Shown: positions 1-6,947 of the stretch, one piece after another
How positions within the stretch are numbered: the stretch's first letter is position 1
Layout of the letters: each line of letters begins with the position of its first letter
NCBI RefSeq assembly: GCF_018613195.1
Contig: NZ_JAGGQQ010000010.1
Span: 107,623 to 171,622 of the forward strand
Source of the DNA: Bacillus sp. ISL-45
GTDB taxonomy: Bacteria > Bacillota > Bacilli > Bacillales > Cytobacillaceae
Direction: 5' to 3'
Length of the DNA: 64,000 nucleotides
Made by a program: the position numbers and the translations under genes
The notes under the pieces: model-generated
Told to the model about the DNA's origin: nothing
What the model saw: the letters and a program-made list of their open reading frames with translations, nothing else
The model's database searches: none

Positions 1-209
1 TTCTCGAAATCCTCACGGGTGATTTTCTTCATTAAAAAGTCCATTTCCAGTTCATTCACAGCGCTGTAGACCTGCTCAAGAGTAAGCTTTTCACTTTCTG
101 TCTCCACTCCCGAGGCAGGCACCTCGCCAGCCGAGAAGAAAGGAGAGATGATGAAGTAAAAGCAAGTAATGATCACGAGTGTGCCTATTATTAAGAATAC
201 ATAATCCAT
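1..209 (-). CDS. Partial small membrane protein at the end of the ccm operon (3' end outside window)
   Basis: The reading frame starts with ATG at 209 and runs off the window at position 1, so only about 69 residues are visible. Residues 2-23 form a hydrophobic segment (YVFLIIGTLVIITCFYFIIS), followed by a soluble part with a Glu-rich stretch (TESEKLTLEQVYSAVNELEM). It lies 12 bp downstream of the ccmH-like gene on the same strand, so it is probably co-transcribed and acts at the membrane with the cytochrome c maturation genes. The layout, one N-terminal TM segment then a helical cytosolic part, recalls small CcmI/CcmD-type accessory proteins, but I do not recognise the family and assign no function. 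Confidence 0.6.
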   Translation of the reverse strand, partial: MDYVFLIIGTLVIITCFYFIISPFFSAGEVPASGVETESEKLTLEQVYSAVNELEMDFLMKKITREDFE

Positions 210-221
210 TTTGATCAGCTC

Positions 222-692
222 CTAGAAAAGCTTCCGGCGCTCTTCGTCAAATGTTTTTGCCGCAATTTCTTTTTCCACTTCCGAATTCCATGCAGCCTTC
301 GTCTCAAGCTTTGATTCTGCCTTTTTGACCGTTAACTTCCTTAGCCAGACACCGACAATCACACTGCCGATTCCGACTCCGGCAGCTGGCATTCCCCAGG
401 CAATCCAGCCACTTGTGCCCCCGCCCGGAGTTCTCAAAGCCGCCTGCCCGTATTCATCAACATAGGACTGGATGATTTCCGGTTCTGTTTTGCCGCCGTT
501 CAGCATTTCAACCACTTCATCGTAATAAATCTTCTTTACTGAACAGGTGGACAATTCATGATCCGCATGGCCCTGCATATCAAGCTGTCCGATGATTTGC
601 TTGAATTCCTTTGAGTTGTAAGTGAAAGCTGTTGTCATGCCAGGTATCAGGATAAGCAAAAGGAGTGTTGTTAAAAGAATTTTCCTGTTCAA
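222..692 (-). CDS. CcmH-like cytochrome c biogenesis protein lacking the CxxC motif
   Basis: A signal-anchor (about residues 8-25 of the longer frame) precedes a short helical domain with the pattern of CcmH/CycL/NrfF (C, then DEVVEMLNGGKTEPEI, then YVDEYG, then P), and a second TM segment near residues 105-122 with a basic helical tail. CcmH normally carries a redox CxxC that reduces apocytochrome haem-binding cysteines; here the corresponding place reads MQGHADH and only one later Cys remains (STCS). The longest frame opens with GTG at 701, overlapping the ccmF stop, but the GGGAGG ribosome site abuts that GTG; the TTG at 692 has correct spacing and is preferred. Family identity rests on the helix pattern and on operon context, so it is moderately sure; a thiol-reductase function is doubtful. 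Confidence 0.6.
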   Translation of the reverse strand: MNRKILLTTLLLLILIPGMTTAFTYNSKEFKQIIGQLDMQGHADHELSTCSVKKIYYDEVVEMLNGGKTEPEIIQSYVDEYGQAALRTPGGGTSGWIAWGMPAAGVGIGSVIVGVWLRKLTVKKAESKLETKAAWNSEVEKEIAAKTFDEERRKLF

Positions 693-697
693 TTTTT

Positions 698-2680
698 TCA
701 CCCTCCCACTCTCGAAATGCCTTTATTGATCTGGTAGCGGAATGTTGCCGGCCTGCCGCCTATGAGGGCGAATGCTGTGCCGATCACCATGATGATGCCG
801 CCCATCCAAATCCAGCTTACGAATGGATTCACTTTTACCATGAATGTCACTTTGTCTTTGTTCTCCCAGGAGCTTAATACTACGTACAAATCCTGGCTCC
901 AGTTCGTCTTGATCGCTACCTCTGTTGACGGTTCAGGCCAGGTTTCGTAAAAGATCTTTTCCGGCTTGATTTTGCCGATATCCTTGCCCTTATATGTCAC
1001 ATCAATATCAGCCACCACTATTCCATTGCCGTTTTTCGTATGTTCAGTCAGTTCATTGAATTTAAGGCTGTAATCACCGGCCTTGATGCTGTTGCCTGCA
1101 TCTACCGTTTTAAGCACTTCGGTTGAGTAAGTGTGCGAAGAAATGACACCTACCGCGATGACCGCAATCCCGATATGGACGATATAACCGCCATAGCGCC
1201 GCTGGTTTTTTACCGTCAGCTTGAACGCCGCCTTCAGTAAATTTTCTTTCGTCGCTTTCTGTCGGGCCCTGATGCCTCTGGCGAATTCCTGCAAGTGCGT
1301 TCCAAACATGAAGCTTGTTGCCGATAAGCCGATAATCGCGTAAATTCCCTTGACGCCAAAAGCGAGCAGGATGATGGCTGTGGCGACACCCATTGCCAGC
1401 GGCCAAAGCATGTTCTTCATGAACTTTTCAAACACCGCTTTTTGCCAGGCGATCAGCGGACAGATGCCCATCAATACAATCAGCACCAACAGGATCGGAG
1501 CCATCACTTTATTGAAATACGGTGCGCCGACATTGACCTTTGTACCTGTAAAAGTTTCCGAAATCAGCGGATACATCGTCCCCCAGAAAACGGCGAAAGC
1601 AGCAGCCACGAGAATCAGGTTGTTCAGCAGGAAGCTGCTTTCTTTTGAAAAATAAGCCTCTATTGGACTGCTGTCCTTTTTTATCAGTCCGTACCTTGTC
1701 ATGACGATATAAAGAGAAAACACCATCATGAACGCCATGAAAACAAGGAAGTAGGTGCCTAAATTGCTGTCCCCGAACGCATGGACACTCGTCAGGATTC
1801 CGCTCCTGACAAGGAAGGTTCCAAACAGTGTCAGGATGTAAGAAAGAATAATCAAGCTTACATTCCACGTCTTCAGCATGTTTTTCCGTTCCTGGATCAT
1901 CACAGAGTGCAGGAATGCCGATACGGTCAGCCATGGCAGAAACGAGGCATTTTCAACCGGGTCCCATGCCCAGTAGCCGCCCCAGCCTAACTCCAGGTAG
2001 GCCCACCAGCCGCCAATCACATTGCCGAGTGTCAGGAACAGCCATGCAAGCAAGGTCCATCTTCTCGTCAGCTTGATCCACTCTGAATCCAGTCTCTTCA
2101 GGATCAGAGCCGCAATTCCGAACGCGAATGGGACTGCCAGCCCGACATAACCCATATAGAGTGTGACAGGGTGCAGGATCATTCCCGGATTTTGCAGCAT
2201 CGGGTTAAGCCCTTTTCCGTCTGCGGGAATTTTATCGGTCATTTCAAACGGGTTGGCATTGAGAGCCATCACTGTGAAAAAGAACAGGATGTTGACCATC
2301 AGAATGCTGGATACATACGGCATCATCGGGTTCTTTTTTTCTTTTGAAAAAACGACCATTGCTGCATATAGCGCTAAAAGGAAAGCCCACAGCAAAAGGG
2401 ATCCTGCATTACCCGCCCAAAAGGCTGTAAGCTTATAGGCCATGGGCAGGCTTTCATTTGTATAGGAAGCCACATATTTATATTGGAACTGGCTTGTGCC
2501 GAGCAAGTAGAGCAGCATGAAGGATGCAATGCTCGCTACGAAAGCAAGTGAAAGAACTGCCCCCCTTGCGCTTTCAATCCACTTGCTGCTTTTCTTCTTT
2601 ATCCCGACGATATTGGCAATGATTCCATAAAGTGAAATCACGATTCCAAGGTAGATTGAGATGTTCCCAATTAGATACAT
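698..2680 (-). CDS. ccmF: Cytochrome c haem lyase CcmF
   Basis: A polytopic membrane protein of about 660 residues. The haem-handling WWD signature is clear (WGGYWAWDPVENASF, about residues 230-245), followed by many TM segments and an extracytoplasmic C-terminal region before a last TM helix (WIWMGGIIMVIGTAFALIGG). In System I maturation CcmF takes haem from CcmE and attaches it to CxxCH of apocytochromes on the outer face of the membrane. The frame is open from a GTG at 2692, but ATG 2680 has a GGGTGG ribosome site 8-9 bp upstream and is the likelier start. It is 20 bp downstream of ccmE. CcmF in a Bacillaceae genome is unusual because this family normally uses ResB/ResC; the length is close to that of proteobacterial CcmF. 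Confidence 0.92.
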   Translation of the reverse strand: MYLIGNISIYLGIVISLYGIIANIVGIKKKSSKWIESARGAVLSLAFVASIASFMLLYLLGTSQFQYKYVASYTNESLPMAYKLTAFWAGNAGSLLLWAFLLALYAAMVVFSKEKKNPMMPYVSSILMVNILFFFTVMALNANPFEMTDKIPADGKGLNPMLQNPGMILHPVTLYMGYVGLAVPFAFGIAALILKRLDSEWIKLTRRWTLLAWLFLTLGNVIGGWWAYLELGWGGYWAWDPVENASFLPWLTVSAFLHSVMIQERKNMLKTWNVSLIILSYILTLFGTFLVRSGILTSVHAFGDSNLGTYFLVFMAFMMVFSLYIVMTRYGLIKKDSSPIEAYFSKESSFLLNNLILVAAAFAVFWGTMYPLISETFTGTKVNVGAPYFNKVMAPILLVLIVLMGICPLIAWQKAVFEKFMKNMLWPLAMGVATAIILLAFGVKGIYAIIGLSATSFMFGTHLQEFARGIRARQKATKENLLKAAFKLTVKNQRRYGGYIVHIGIAVIAVGVISSHTYSTEVLKTVDAGNSIKAGDYSLKFNELTEHTKNGNGIVVADIDVTYKGKDIGKIKPEKIFYETWPEPSTEVAIKTNWSQDLYVVLSSWENKDKVTFMVKVNPFVSWIWMGGIIMVIGTAFALIGGRPATFRYQINKGISRVGG

Positions 2681-2701
2681 ACAGATAACCACCCATCTGT
2701 T

Positions 2702-3151
2702 TTATTCCTGCTTGTCATTTTTGTACATTTCCTTATGCATTTCAGTATCATAGTTCTCCATGTCTTCGCCTTCATATTTGGTCGGGCATTTCGTCTGGAC
2801 TTTTTCCGCTTCGAACACTCCGTCTTTTTGGATAAAACCTTCTACGAGGACGATGACATCCTCTGAGAAGTTATCCGGCTTAATGCCTTTATGGAATACC
2901 TGAAGCGTTCCCTGGCCTTCCTCGTAAAGTTCAAAACGAAGCTCCAGCTTGTCGGCATCCCATTTCACCGATTCTTTATTGAGCAATCCCTGCGTCATAA
3001 TATAATCGCCTTCATATTTCGAACCATTTTTGCTGAGGTCGGCAATCGTAATTTCCTTGCTCCCTGCGCTCGGCATTGTTGAAAACATCATAATCACGAA
3101 TGCCACTGCTGCCAGGCTCAGCCCCACTGCGATTTTTTTATTTTTGGACAT
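2702..3151 (-). CDS. ccmE: Haem chaperone CcmE, Cys-type (CxxxY variant)
   Basis: 149 residues: an N-terminal TM anchor (about 8-24) and an OB-fold domain (VKWDADKLELRFELYE, LQVFHKGIKPDNF, VIVLVEGFI). In the common CcmE the haem is held covalently by the His of an HxxxY motif; here the equivalent position is Cys (CPTKY, residues 122-126). Cys-type CcmE is known from archaea and sulfate reducers, in the arrangement called System I*. The ATG overlaps the stop of the upstream 319-residue gene (TAATG), which implies translational coupling. The acidic/Met-rich tail after the motif (EGEDMENYDTEMHKEM) is longer than needed for the fold. The role inferred is haem transfer to CcmF. Confidence 0.88.
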   Translation of the reverse strand: MSKNKKIAVGLSLAAVAFVIMMFSTMPSAGSKEITIADLSKNGSKYEGDYIMTQGLLNKESVKWDADKLELRFELYEEGQGTLQVFHKGIKPDNFSEDVIVLVEGFIQKDGVFEAEKVQTKCPTKYEGEDMENYDTEMHKEMYKNDKQE

Positions 3152-4110
3152 TACTTTCTACCTCCCAGCTTTTTGATCAATTCGTTGTATTCTGCTTCCG
3201 TTATACTTTCTTCCACAAGCATTGCGCGGAGCCTTGCCTTTTTCGCATCAAATTCATTTGACGCACCGCTTTTTACCGGCTGAACTTTCCTTTTCCTCAT
3301 GATGAAAATTAAAAGGATCGCTGCCAATACTGTCATACTGCCAACGACTGTAATGACAAGCCACAGAGGCATTTTTTCATCATTTTGTTTTACAGTGCCG
3401 GCCTTCTTTGCATCCCCGGCCATCGCTTCCATGATTTCTGCTGTAGTCCTCTCATCAGTCCGTTTGTATTCAAGTGAGATATTCTTTTTATCACCAGGCT
3501 TCATTCCCTGGCTTTGATACAAGAACATGTTCATGTTGTAAGAGTTTTTCTGGTGCTGCTCGGAAGCTGGCTCCAGCTTGAAACTTTCCGTATTGAGCGG
3601 CTCGACGAAAATAAGGTTAAATAATCCGATATCAGCGAAGTTTTTAAAATCATAGGTCATCGACTTCTTCCCGTCTTTTTCCTTGATGCTGTCGGTATAA
3701 TACTCAACCACAAACTTGTAGATCTCCTGCGGCTGGATTTCTTCGCTCGTTTCCCAGGAAATCGTTCCTTTTTCTTTATCCAGCTCATATTCAATTTCAT
3801 TCATTTCTGTAAGGTCCCGGGAATAATCGGCCACAAAGCCAATTCTGAAGTTCTTCTCATCCATTGGCAGCGGAATGACTACCTGGCCTTTTTGGGCCTC
3901 TTCGGCATTGTTTTTCAAGGCCCCATGATAGCCCACCAAAAGCGGGGCATTCTTCTTCTTATCTTTTGGGTGATAAGAATATTCCGGCATCACCTGGATT
4001 GTAAGCTCCTCCATATTCAGGACATTGGATTTTGCCTCAGCGTTACCCTTATCCGGAAGCTGGAAAATGAATAATAAAATGATGGCCGATACTAACTTCA
4101 TAATTTTCAT
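3151..4110 (-). CDS. Signal-anchored extracytoplasmic protein, first gene of the ccm operon, function unknown
   Basis: 319 residues. A signal peptide (about 1-24, ending near GNAEA), a beta-rich extracytoplasmic domain of about 200 residues, a TM helix near 250-271 (LWLVITVVGSMTVLAAILLI), a basic stop-transfer stretch, and a C-terminal helical hairpin (LRAMLVEESITEAEYNELIKKL) like the SHOCT motif that ends many membrane proteins. It has no Cys in the extracytoplasmic part. It is the first gene after the putative operator region and overlaps ccmE by one base, so it is probably needed in stoichiometry with CcmE. I do not recognise the N-terminal domain. A role in apocytochrome or haem handling is inferred only from position. 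Confidence 0.75.
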   Translation of the reverse strand: MKIMKLVSAIILLFIFQLPDKGNAEAKSNVLNMEELTIQVMPEYSYHPKDKKKNAPLLVGYHGALKNNAEEAQKGQVVIPLPMDEKNFRIGFVADYSRDLTEMNEIEYELDKEKGTISWETSEEIQPQEIYKFVVEYYTDSIKEKDGKKSMTYDFKNFADIGLFNLIFVEPLNTESFKLEPASEQHQKNSYNMNMFLYQSQGMKPGDKKNISLEYKRTDERTTAEIMEAMAGDAKKAGTVKQNDEKMPLWLVITVVGSMTVLAAILLIFIMRKRKVQPVKSGASNEFDAKKARLRAMLVEESITEAEYNELIKKLGGRK

Positions 4111-4141
4111 TTGATTGACTCCTTTCTATATGTGACAAATT

Positions 4142-4157
4142 CGTGAATGTTTTCACA
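4142..4157. promoter_or_regulatory. Rex/Fnr-like palindrome upstream of ccm operon (site 1)
   Basis: CGTGA-ATGTTT-TCACA, centred about 40 bp upstream of the first ccm-operon start codon. On the operon strand the extended form TTGTGAA-AACA-TTCACGA differs from the Bacillus Rex consensus (TTGTGAA-N4-TTCACAA) at one base. It also resembles Fnr/CRP-type half-site spacing. Regulation by redox state or oxygen is inferred. Confidence 0.45.
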
Positions 4158-4269
4158 AGACAACTTAGATGAAAAAAACGATTTATTTTCTAATAGGATT
4201 TTAAAACTTAATCATTTTCCTGACCCTTTTGGTCTACCTTATTTAAACCATTTCTAAATGGCCCCAATC

Positions 4270-4285
4270 TGTGATTTACATCACG
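4270..4285. promoter_or_regulatory. Fnr-type site upstream of ccm operon (site 2)
   Basis: TGTGA-TTTACA-TCACG keeps the central TA of the B. subtilis Fnr consensus (TGTGA-NNTANN-TCACA) with one mismatch at the last base. It lies about 165 bp upstream of the first gene; together with site 1 it suggests anaerobic induction of cytochrome c maturation. Confidence 0.45.
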
Positions 4286-4343
4286 GAATTTTCATCAGTT
4301 TTATCCGATTTGTGAACGGGGGGTATAGGTTGAATAAACAAGG

Positions 4344-4478
4344 CTGTTGATTTTCGTTCCAGGCGCTTCGCTTTCCACGGGTGGCCCGGGAAGCCTCCTC
4401 GTCGTTTAACCCCCTGCGGGGGTCTCCCCTGCTCCATGCTCCCGTAGGAGTCTTCGCGCCTTCCATTACAATCAACAG
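4344..4478. repeat. GC-rich structured intergenic repeat element with terminal inverted repeats
   Basis: About 135 bp bounded by CTGTTGATT and its exact inverse AATCAACAG. Inside are several GC-rich inverted stretches (CCCCCTGCGGGGG; AGGCGC near one end, GCGCC near the other). Composition is sharply different from the AT-rich flanks. I recall very similar elements scattered between genes in many Bacillaceae genomes, often mis-annotated as small hypothetical proteins; a 76-residue open frame here is such an artefact. Whether it is a MITE or a structured RNA is unknown. Confidence 0.6.
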
Positions 4479-4519
4479 GTGCAAAAACAAAATTGACTTT
4501 TCCAATACCAATAAAAAAA

Positions 4520-4544
4520 CCTCACTTCCCTTTTGGAAGTGAGG
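4520..4544 (-). terminator. Rho-independent terminator for the ytzC operon
   Basis: CCTCACTTCC / GGAAGTGAGG, a perfect 10-bp stem with a 5-nt loop, followed by seven T on the minus strand. It directly follows the 59-residue gene. Confidence 0.85.
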
Positions 4545-4555
4545 GTGTTACAAAT

Positions 4556-4735
4556 TTATGAAGATTGCTCTGGTTCAGGATGGAATTTGGATTTTACAGG
4601 CTGCCCGCCGCTTTTTTCATATTTTTTCTTCGCTTCTTTTACCGGATCATGATCCATTCCAAGCTCGAGATCCTGGTTATTAATACCGTTCCTTGTTTTT
4701 TGTTCAGGATTATTCTGCTTTGAGCGCTTTTTCAA
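4556..4735 (-). CDS. Small hydrophilic protein, unknown, downstream of ytzC
   Basis: 59 residues from a TTG start at 4735, chosen because AGGAGG lies at correct spacing; the frame is open further upstream from an ATG at 4765 but without a ribosome site. The product is strongly hydrophilic and basic, rich in Lys, Pro, Gln and Asn (for example KKRSKQNNPEQKTRNG), with no Cys and no membrane segment. Composition recalls small spore-associated proteins, but no family signature is seen. It lies 19 bp after ytzC and before a terminator, so the two form a short operon. Confidence 0.6.
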   Translation of the reverse strand: MKKRSKQNNPEQKTRNGINNQDLELGMDHDPVKEAKKKYEKSGGQPVKSKFHPEPEQSS

Positions 4736-4754
4736 GATGCTTTCCCTCCTGTAT

Positions 4755-5018
4755 TTAGTGATCAAGCAAAATCATGTTGTTTTGGACTTGCTGCAGTTGA
4801 AGCCTCATTCTGTGCAATTGCTCGCGCTGCTGGGAATTAGCGCTGAAGGAAAGCTTGGCAAGATCATTGTATGCGTCTTCAAGCGCTTGCAGAGCATTAG
4901 TAAAATTGCCATCATTATAATGCTGCTGTGTGGCAGCATCCTTGTATTGATCCTGGGCAAGATTGATTGCATCCTCACATTGCTGAAGTAACTGGTCAAC
5001 CGATTGACGTGTTGCCAA
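4755..5018 (-). CDS. ytzC: YtzC family protein (DUF2524)
   Basis: 87 residues, helical and Gln-rich, similar along its length to B. subtilis YtzC (ATRQSVD at the start, HYND in the middle, LHRMRLQLQQVQN at the end). The start is a TTG at 5018 preceded by AAAGGAGGGG; the longer open frame upstream has no ribosome site. Function is unknown; predicted as a small cytosolic coiled-coil protein. It is divergent from ytqA, as in B. subtilis. Confidence 0.75.
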   Translation of the reverse strand: MATRQSVDQLLQQCEDAINLAQDQYKDAATQQHYNDGNFTNALQALEDAYNDLAKLSFSANSQQREQLHRMRLQLQQVQNNMILLDH

Positions 5019-5233
5019 TAGTAGCCCCTCCTTTACTTGATGCTGAAGCAAAGTCTGCTTCTTCTTTATTTTGTTCACAATACATTTTCCTATCACGATT
5101 TTGCGAATGTTTAATGATGGCAATTGCGTTGGGGACATATTGTAATCTTTTTGCAATTGGATTCACGTTCTCTAAATGGTACAATTTTTATTATTCATTT
5201 TTTTGACAGACAGGCTATTAGGAGGTTTCTGGC

Positions 5234-6208
5234 ATGATTCAGATCAACCCTTTTCACTACGCAACAGACGATAAACGATACCATACATGGAATTACCATT
5301 TACGTAACCATTTTGGCCATAAGGTTTTTAAAGTGGCGCTTGATGGCGGATTTGATTGTCCGAACCGTGACGGCACGGTAGCCCACGGCGGCTGCACTTT
5401 TTGCAGCGCAGCTGGTTCAGGAGATTTTGCCGGAGACAGAGTAGAGGATCTCGGTACACAGTTCACGAAGATAAAAGAAAAAATGCATTCAAAATGGAAA
5501 GATGGCAAGTACATGGCCTATTTCCAGGCTTTCACGAATACCCATGCACCGGTTGAAGTACTGAGGGAAAAATACGAAACGGTACTGAAAGAGGAAGGTG
5601 TCGTAGGGCTATCAATCGCAACAAGGCCAGATTGCCTGCCTGATGACGTTGTTGAATATCTGGCTGAACTCAATGAGCGAACGTATTTATGGGTTGAGCT
5701 TGGACTTCAGACGGTTCACGAAAAAACAGCCAATCTGATCAACCGTGCTCATGATTATGAAACGTACAAAGAAGGTGTGGACAAGCTCCGGAAGCACGGC
5801 ATCAGAGTTTGCTCACATATTATTAACGGGCTGCCTCAGGAAACACCCGAAATGATGATGGAAACTGCACAAGAAGTCGCGAAGCTCGATGTGCAGGGAA
5901 TCAAGATCCACCTTCTCCACTTGCTGAAAGGAACTCCGATGGTCAAGCAATATGAAAAAGGGCTGCTGGAATTCCTTAGCTTTGAGGACTATGTAAAATT
6001 GGTCTGCGACCAGCTCGAAATCCTCCCCCCTGAAATGATCATCCACCGAATTACCGGGGATGGACCGATTGAGCTGATGGTCGGACCGATGTGGAGCGTC
6101 AATAAATGGGAAGTGCTTAATGCGATTGACAAAGAGATGAAGCGCCGCGACAGCTGGCAGGGAAAATTTTATACTGGGAACAAAGTGGTGATTGAAAATG
6201 AAGCTTGA
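5234..6208 (+). CDS. ytqA: Radical SAM protein YtqA (TIGR01212 family; MnmL)
   Basis: 324 residues, start ATG 14 bp after AGGAGG. The N-terminal cysteine cluster for the 4Fe-4S centre is seen at about residues 38-53 (CPNRDG...GGCTFC). The TIM-barrel core follows (LSIATRPDCLPD, LWVELGLQT, CSHIINGLPQETPEM). The downstream ytqB overlaps it by 11 bp, the B. subtilis arrangement. YtqA has been reported to act with YtqB in forming the mnm5 group on tRNA wobble uridine in Gram-positive bacteria, where MnmC is missing; I rely on memory for this assignment. Confidence 0.88.
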   Translation: MIQINPFHYATDDKRYHTWNYHLRNHFGHKVFKVALDGGFDCPNRDGTVAHGGCTFCSAAGSGDFAGDRVEDLGTQFTKIKEKMHSKWKDGKYMAYFQAFTNTHAPVEVLREKYETVLKEEGVVGLSIATRPDCLPDDVVEYLAELNERTYLWVELGLQTVHEKTANLINRAHDYETYKEGVDKLRKHGIRVCSHIINGLPQETPEMMMETAQEVAKLDVQGIKIHLLHLLKGTPMVKQYEKGLLEFLSFEDYVKLVCDQLEILPPEMIIHRITGDGPIELMVGPMWSVNKWEVLNAIDKEMKRRDSWQGKFYTGNKVVIENEA

Positions 6209-6770
6209 ACGGATTCTCCCTTTTGCCAGGAACCTTCTTGAACTGGCAGTGAAACCCGGTGACATCGCAGTTGATGCCACCGTCGGCAACGGGCATGATA
6301 CCATATTTTTAGCCAACCTGGTTGGCCCTGCCGGCAGGATTTACGGCTTTGATATTCAGGATGAAGCATTAATGTCATGCAAAACGAAGCTTCGTGAACA
6401 TGAACTGCAGGATCAGGTGACCCTGTTTCATACTGGACATGAAAACATCACAGAGTGCATTCCCCCGCTGCATTTTGGAAAAATAACCGGCGCCGTTTTC
6501 AACCTCGGCTATCTGCCAGGCGGCAATAAGGACATTGTCACAGTTCCGGAAACGACCATCCAGGCCATCGACCAGCTCCTGGAAATCATGGTGCCAGAGG
6601 GTATCATTGTGATTGTGATATACCATGGACACCCCGAAGGCAAGGTTGAACGAGAATATTTATTGCGTTATGTAAAATCACTGGATCAAAATATAGCACA
6701 TGTATTGGAATATAAATTCTTGAACCAGAAAAATAATCCGCCATTTATTATTGCGATTGAGAAGAGATAG
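6198..6770 (+). CDS. mnmM: Class I SAM methyltransferase YtqB (MnmM, tRNA nm5U methyltransferase)
   Basis: 190 residues with a Rossmann-type SAM-binding motif (DATVGNGHDTIFLA, about residues 29-42), acidic end of strand 2 (YGFDIQ) and a catalytic-region signature (FNLGYLPGG). The family converts nm5(s2)U34 to mnm5(s2)U34 in certain tRNAs. The ATG at 6198 follows a weak GTGGTG site; an in-frame TTG at 6192 is possible. The overlap with ytqA implies coupled translation. Confidence 0.85.
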   Translation: MKLERILPFARNLLELAVKPGDIAVDATVGNGHDTIFLANLVGPAGRIYGFDIQDEALMSCKTKLREHELQDQVTLFHTGHENITECIPPLHFGKITGAVFNLGYLPGGNKDIVTVPETTIQAIDQLLEIMVPEGIIVIVIYHGHPEGKVEREYLLRYVKSLDQNIAHVLEYKFLNQKNNPPFIIAIEKR

Positions 6771-6771
6771 G

Positions 6772-6800
6772 AAGCCTTCCCGGAATCGGGAGGCTTTTTT
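6772..6800 (+). terminator. Terminator after ytqAB
   Basis: AAGCCTTCCCG / CGGGAGGCTT hairpin followed by a run of T, immediately after the ytqB stop. Confidence 0.8.
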
Positions 6801-6911
6801 CTTTGGACAAGAAGGGAGATCCTTGCCCATGTCGGCCATACATTTCGCTTTTATGTTCCCGGTTTCTCCCTCTTGGACAAAAACCGGGCACATATTTATT
6901 ATCCAAACCCT

Positions 6912-6943
6912 AAAAAGCAGCCAGGGAATCTAACTCCTGGCTG
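6912..6943 (-). terminator. Terminator after ytpAB
   Basis: On the minus strand CAGCCAGG, a 10-nt loop, CCTGGCTG, then CTTTTTA, located just past the ytpB stop. Confidence 0.75.
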
Positions 6944-6947
6944 TACT

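Noticed and set aside
4281..4511. 76-residue open frame between the ccm operon and ytzC
   Set aside because: It lies across the GC-rich structured repeat, has no ribosome site and no protein-like features.
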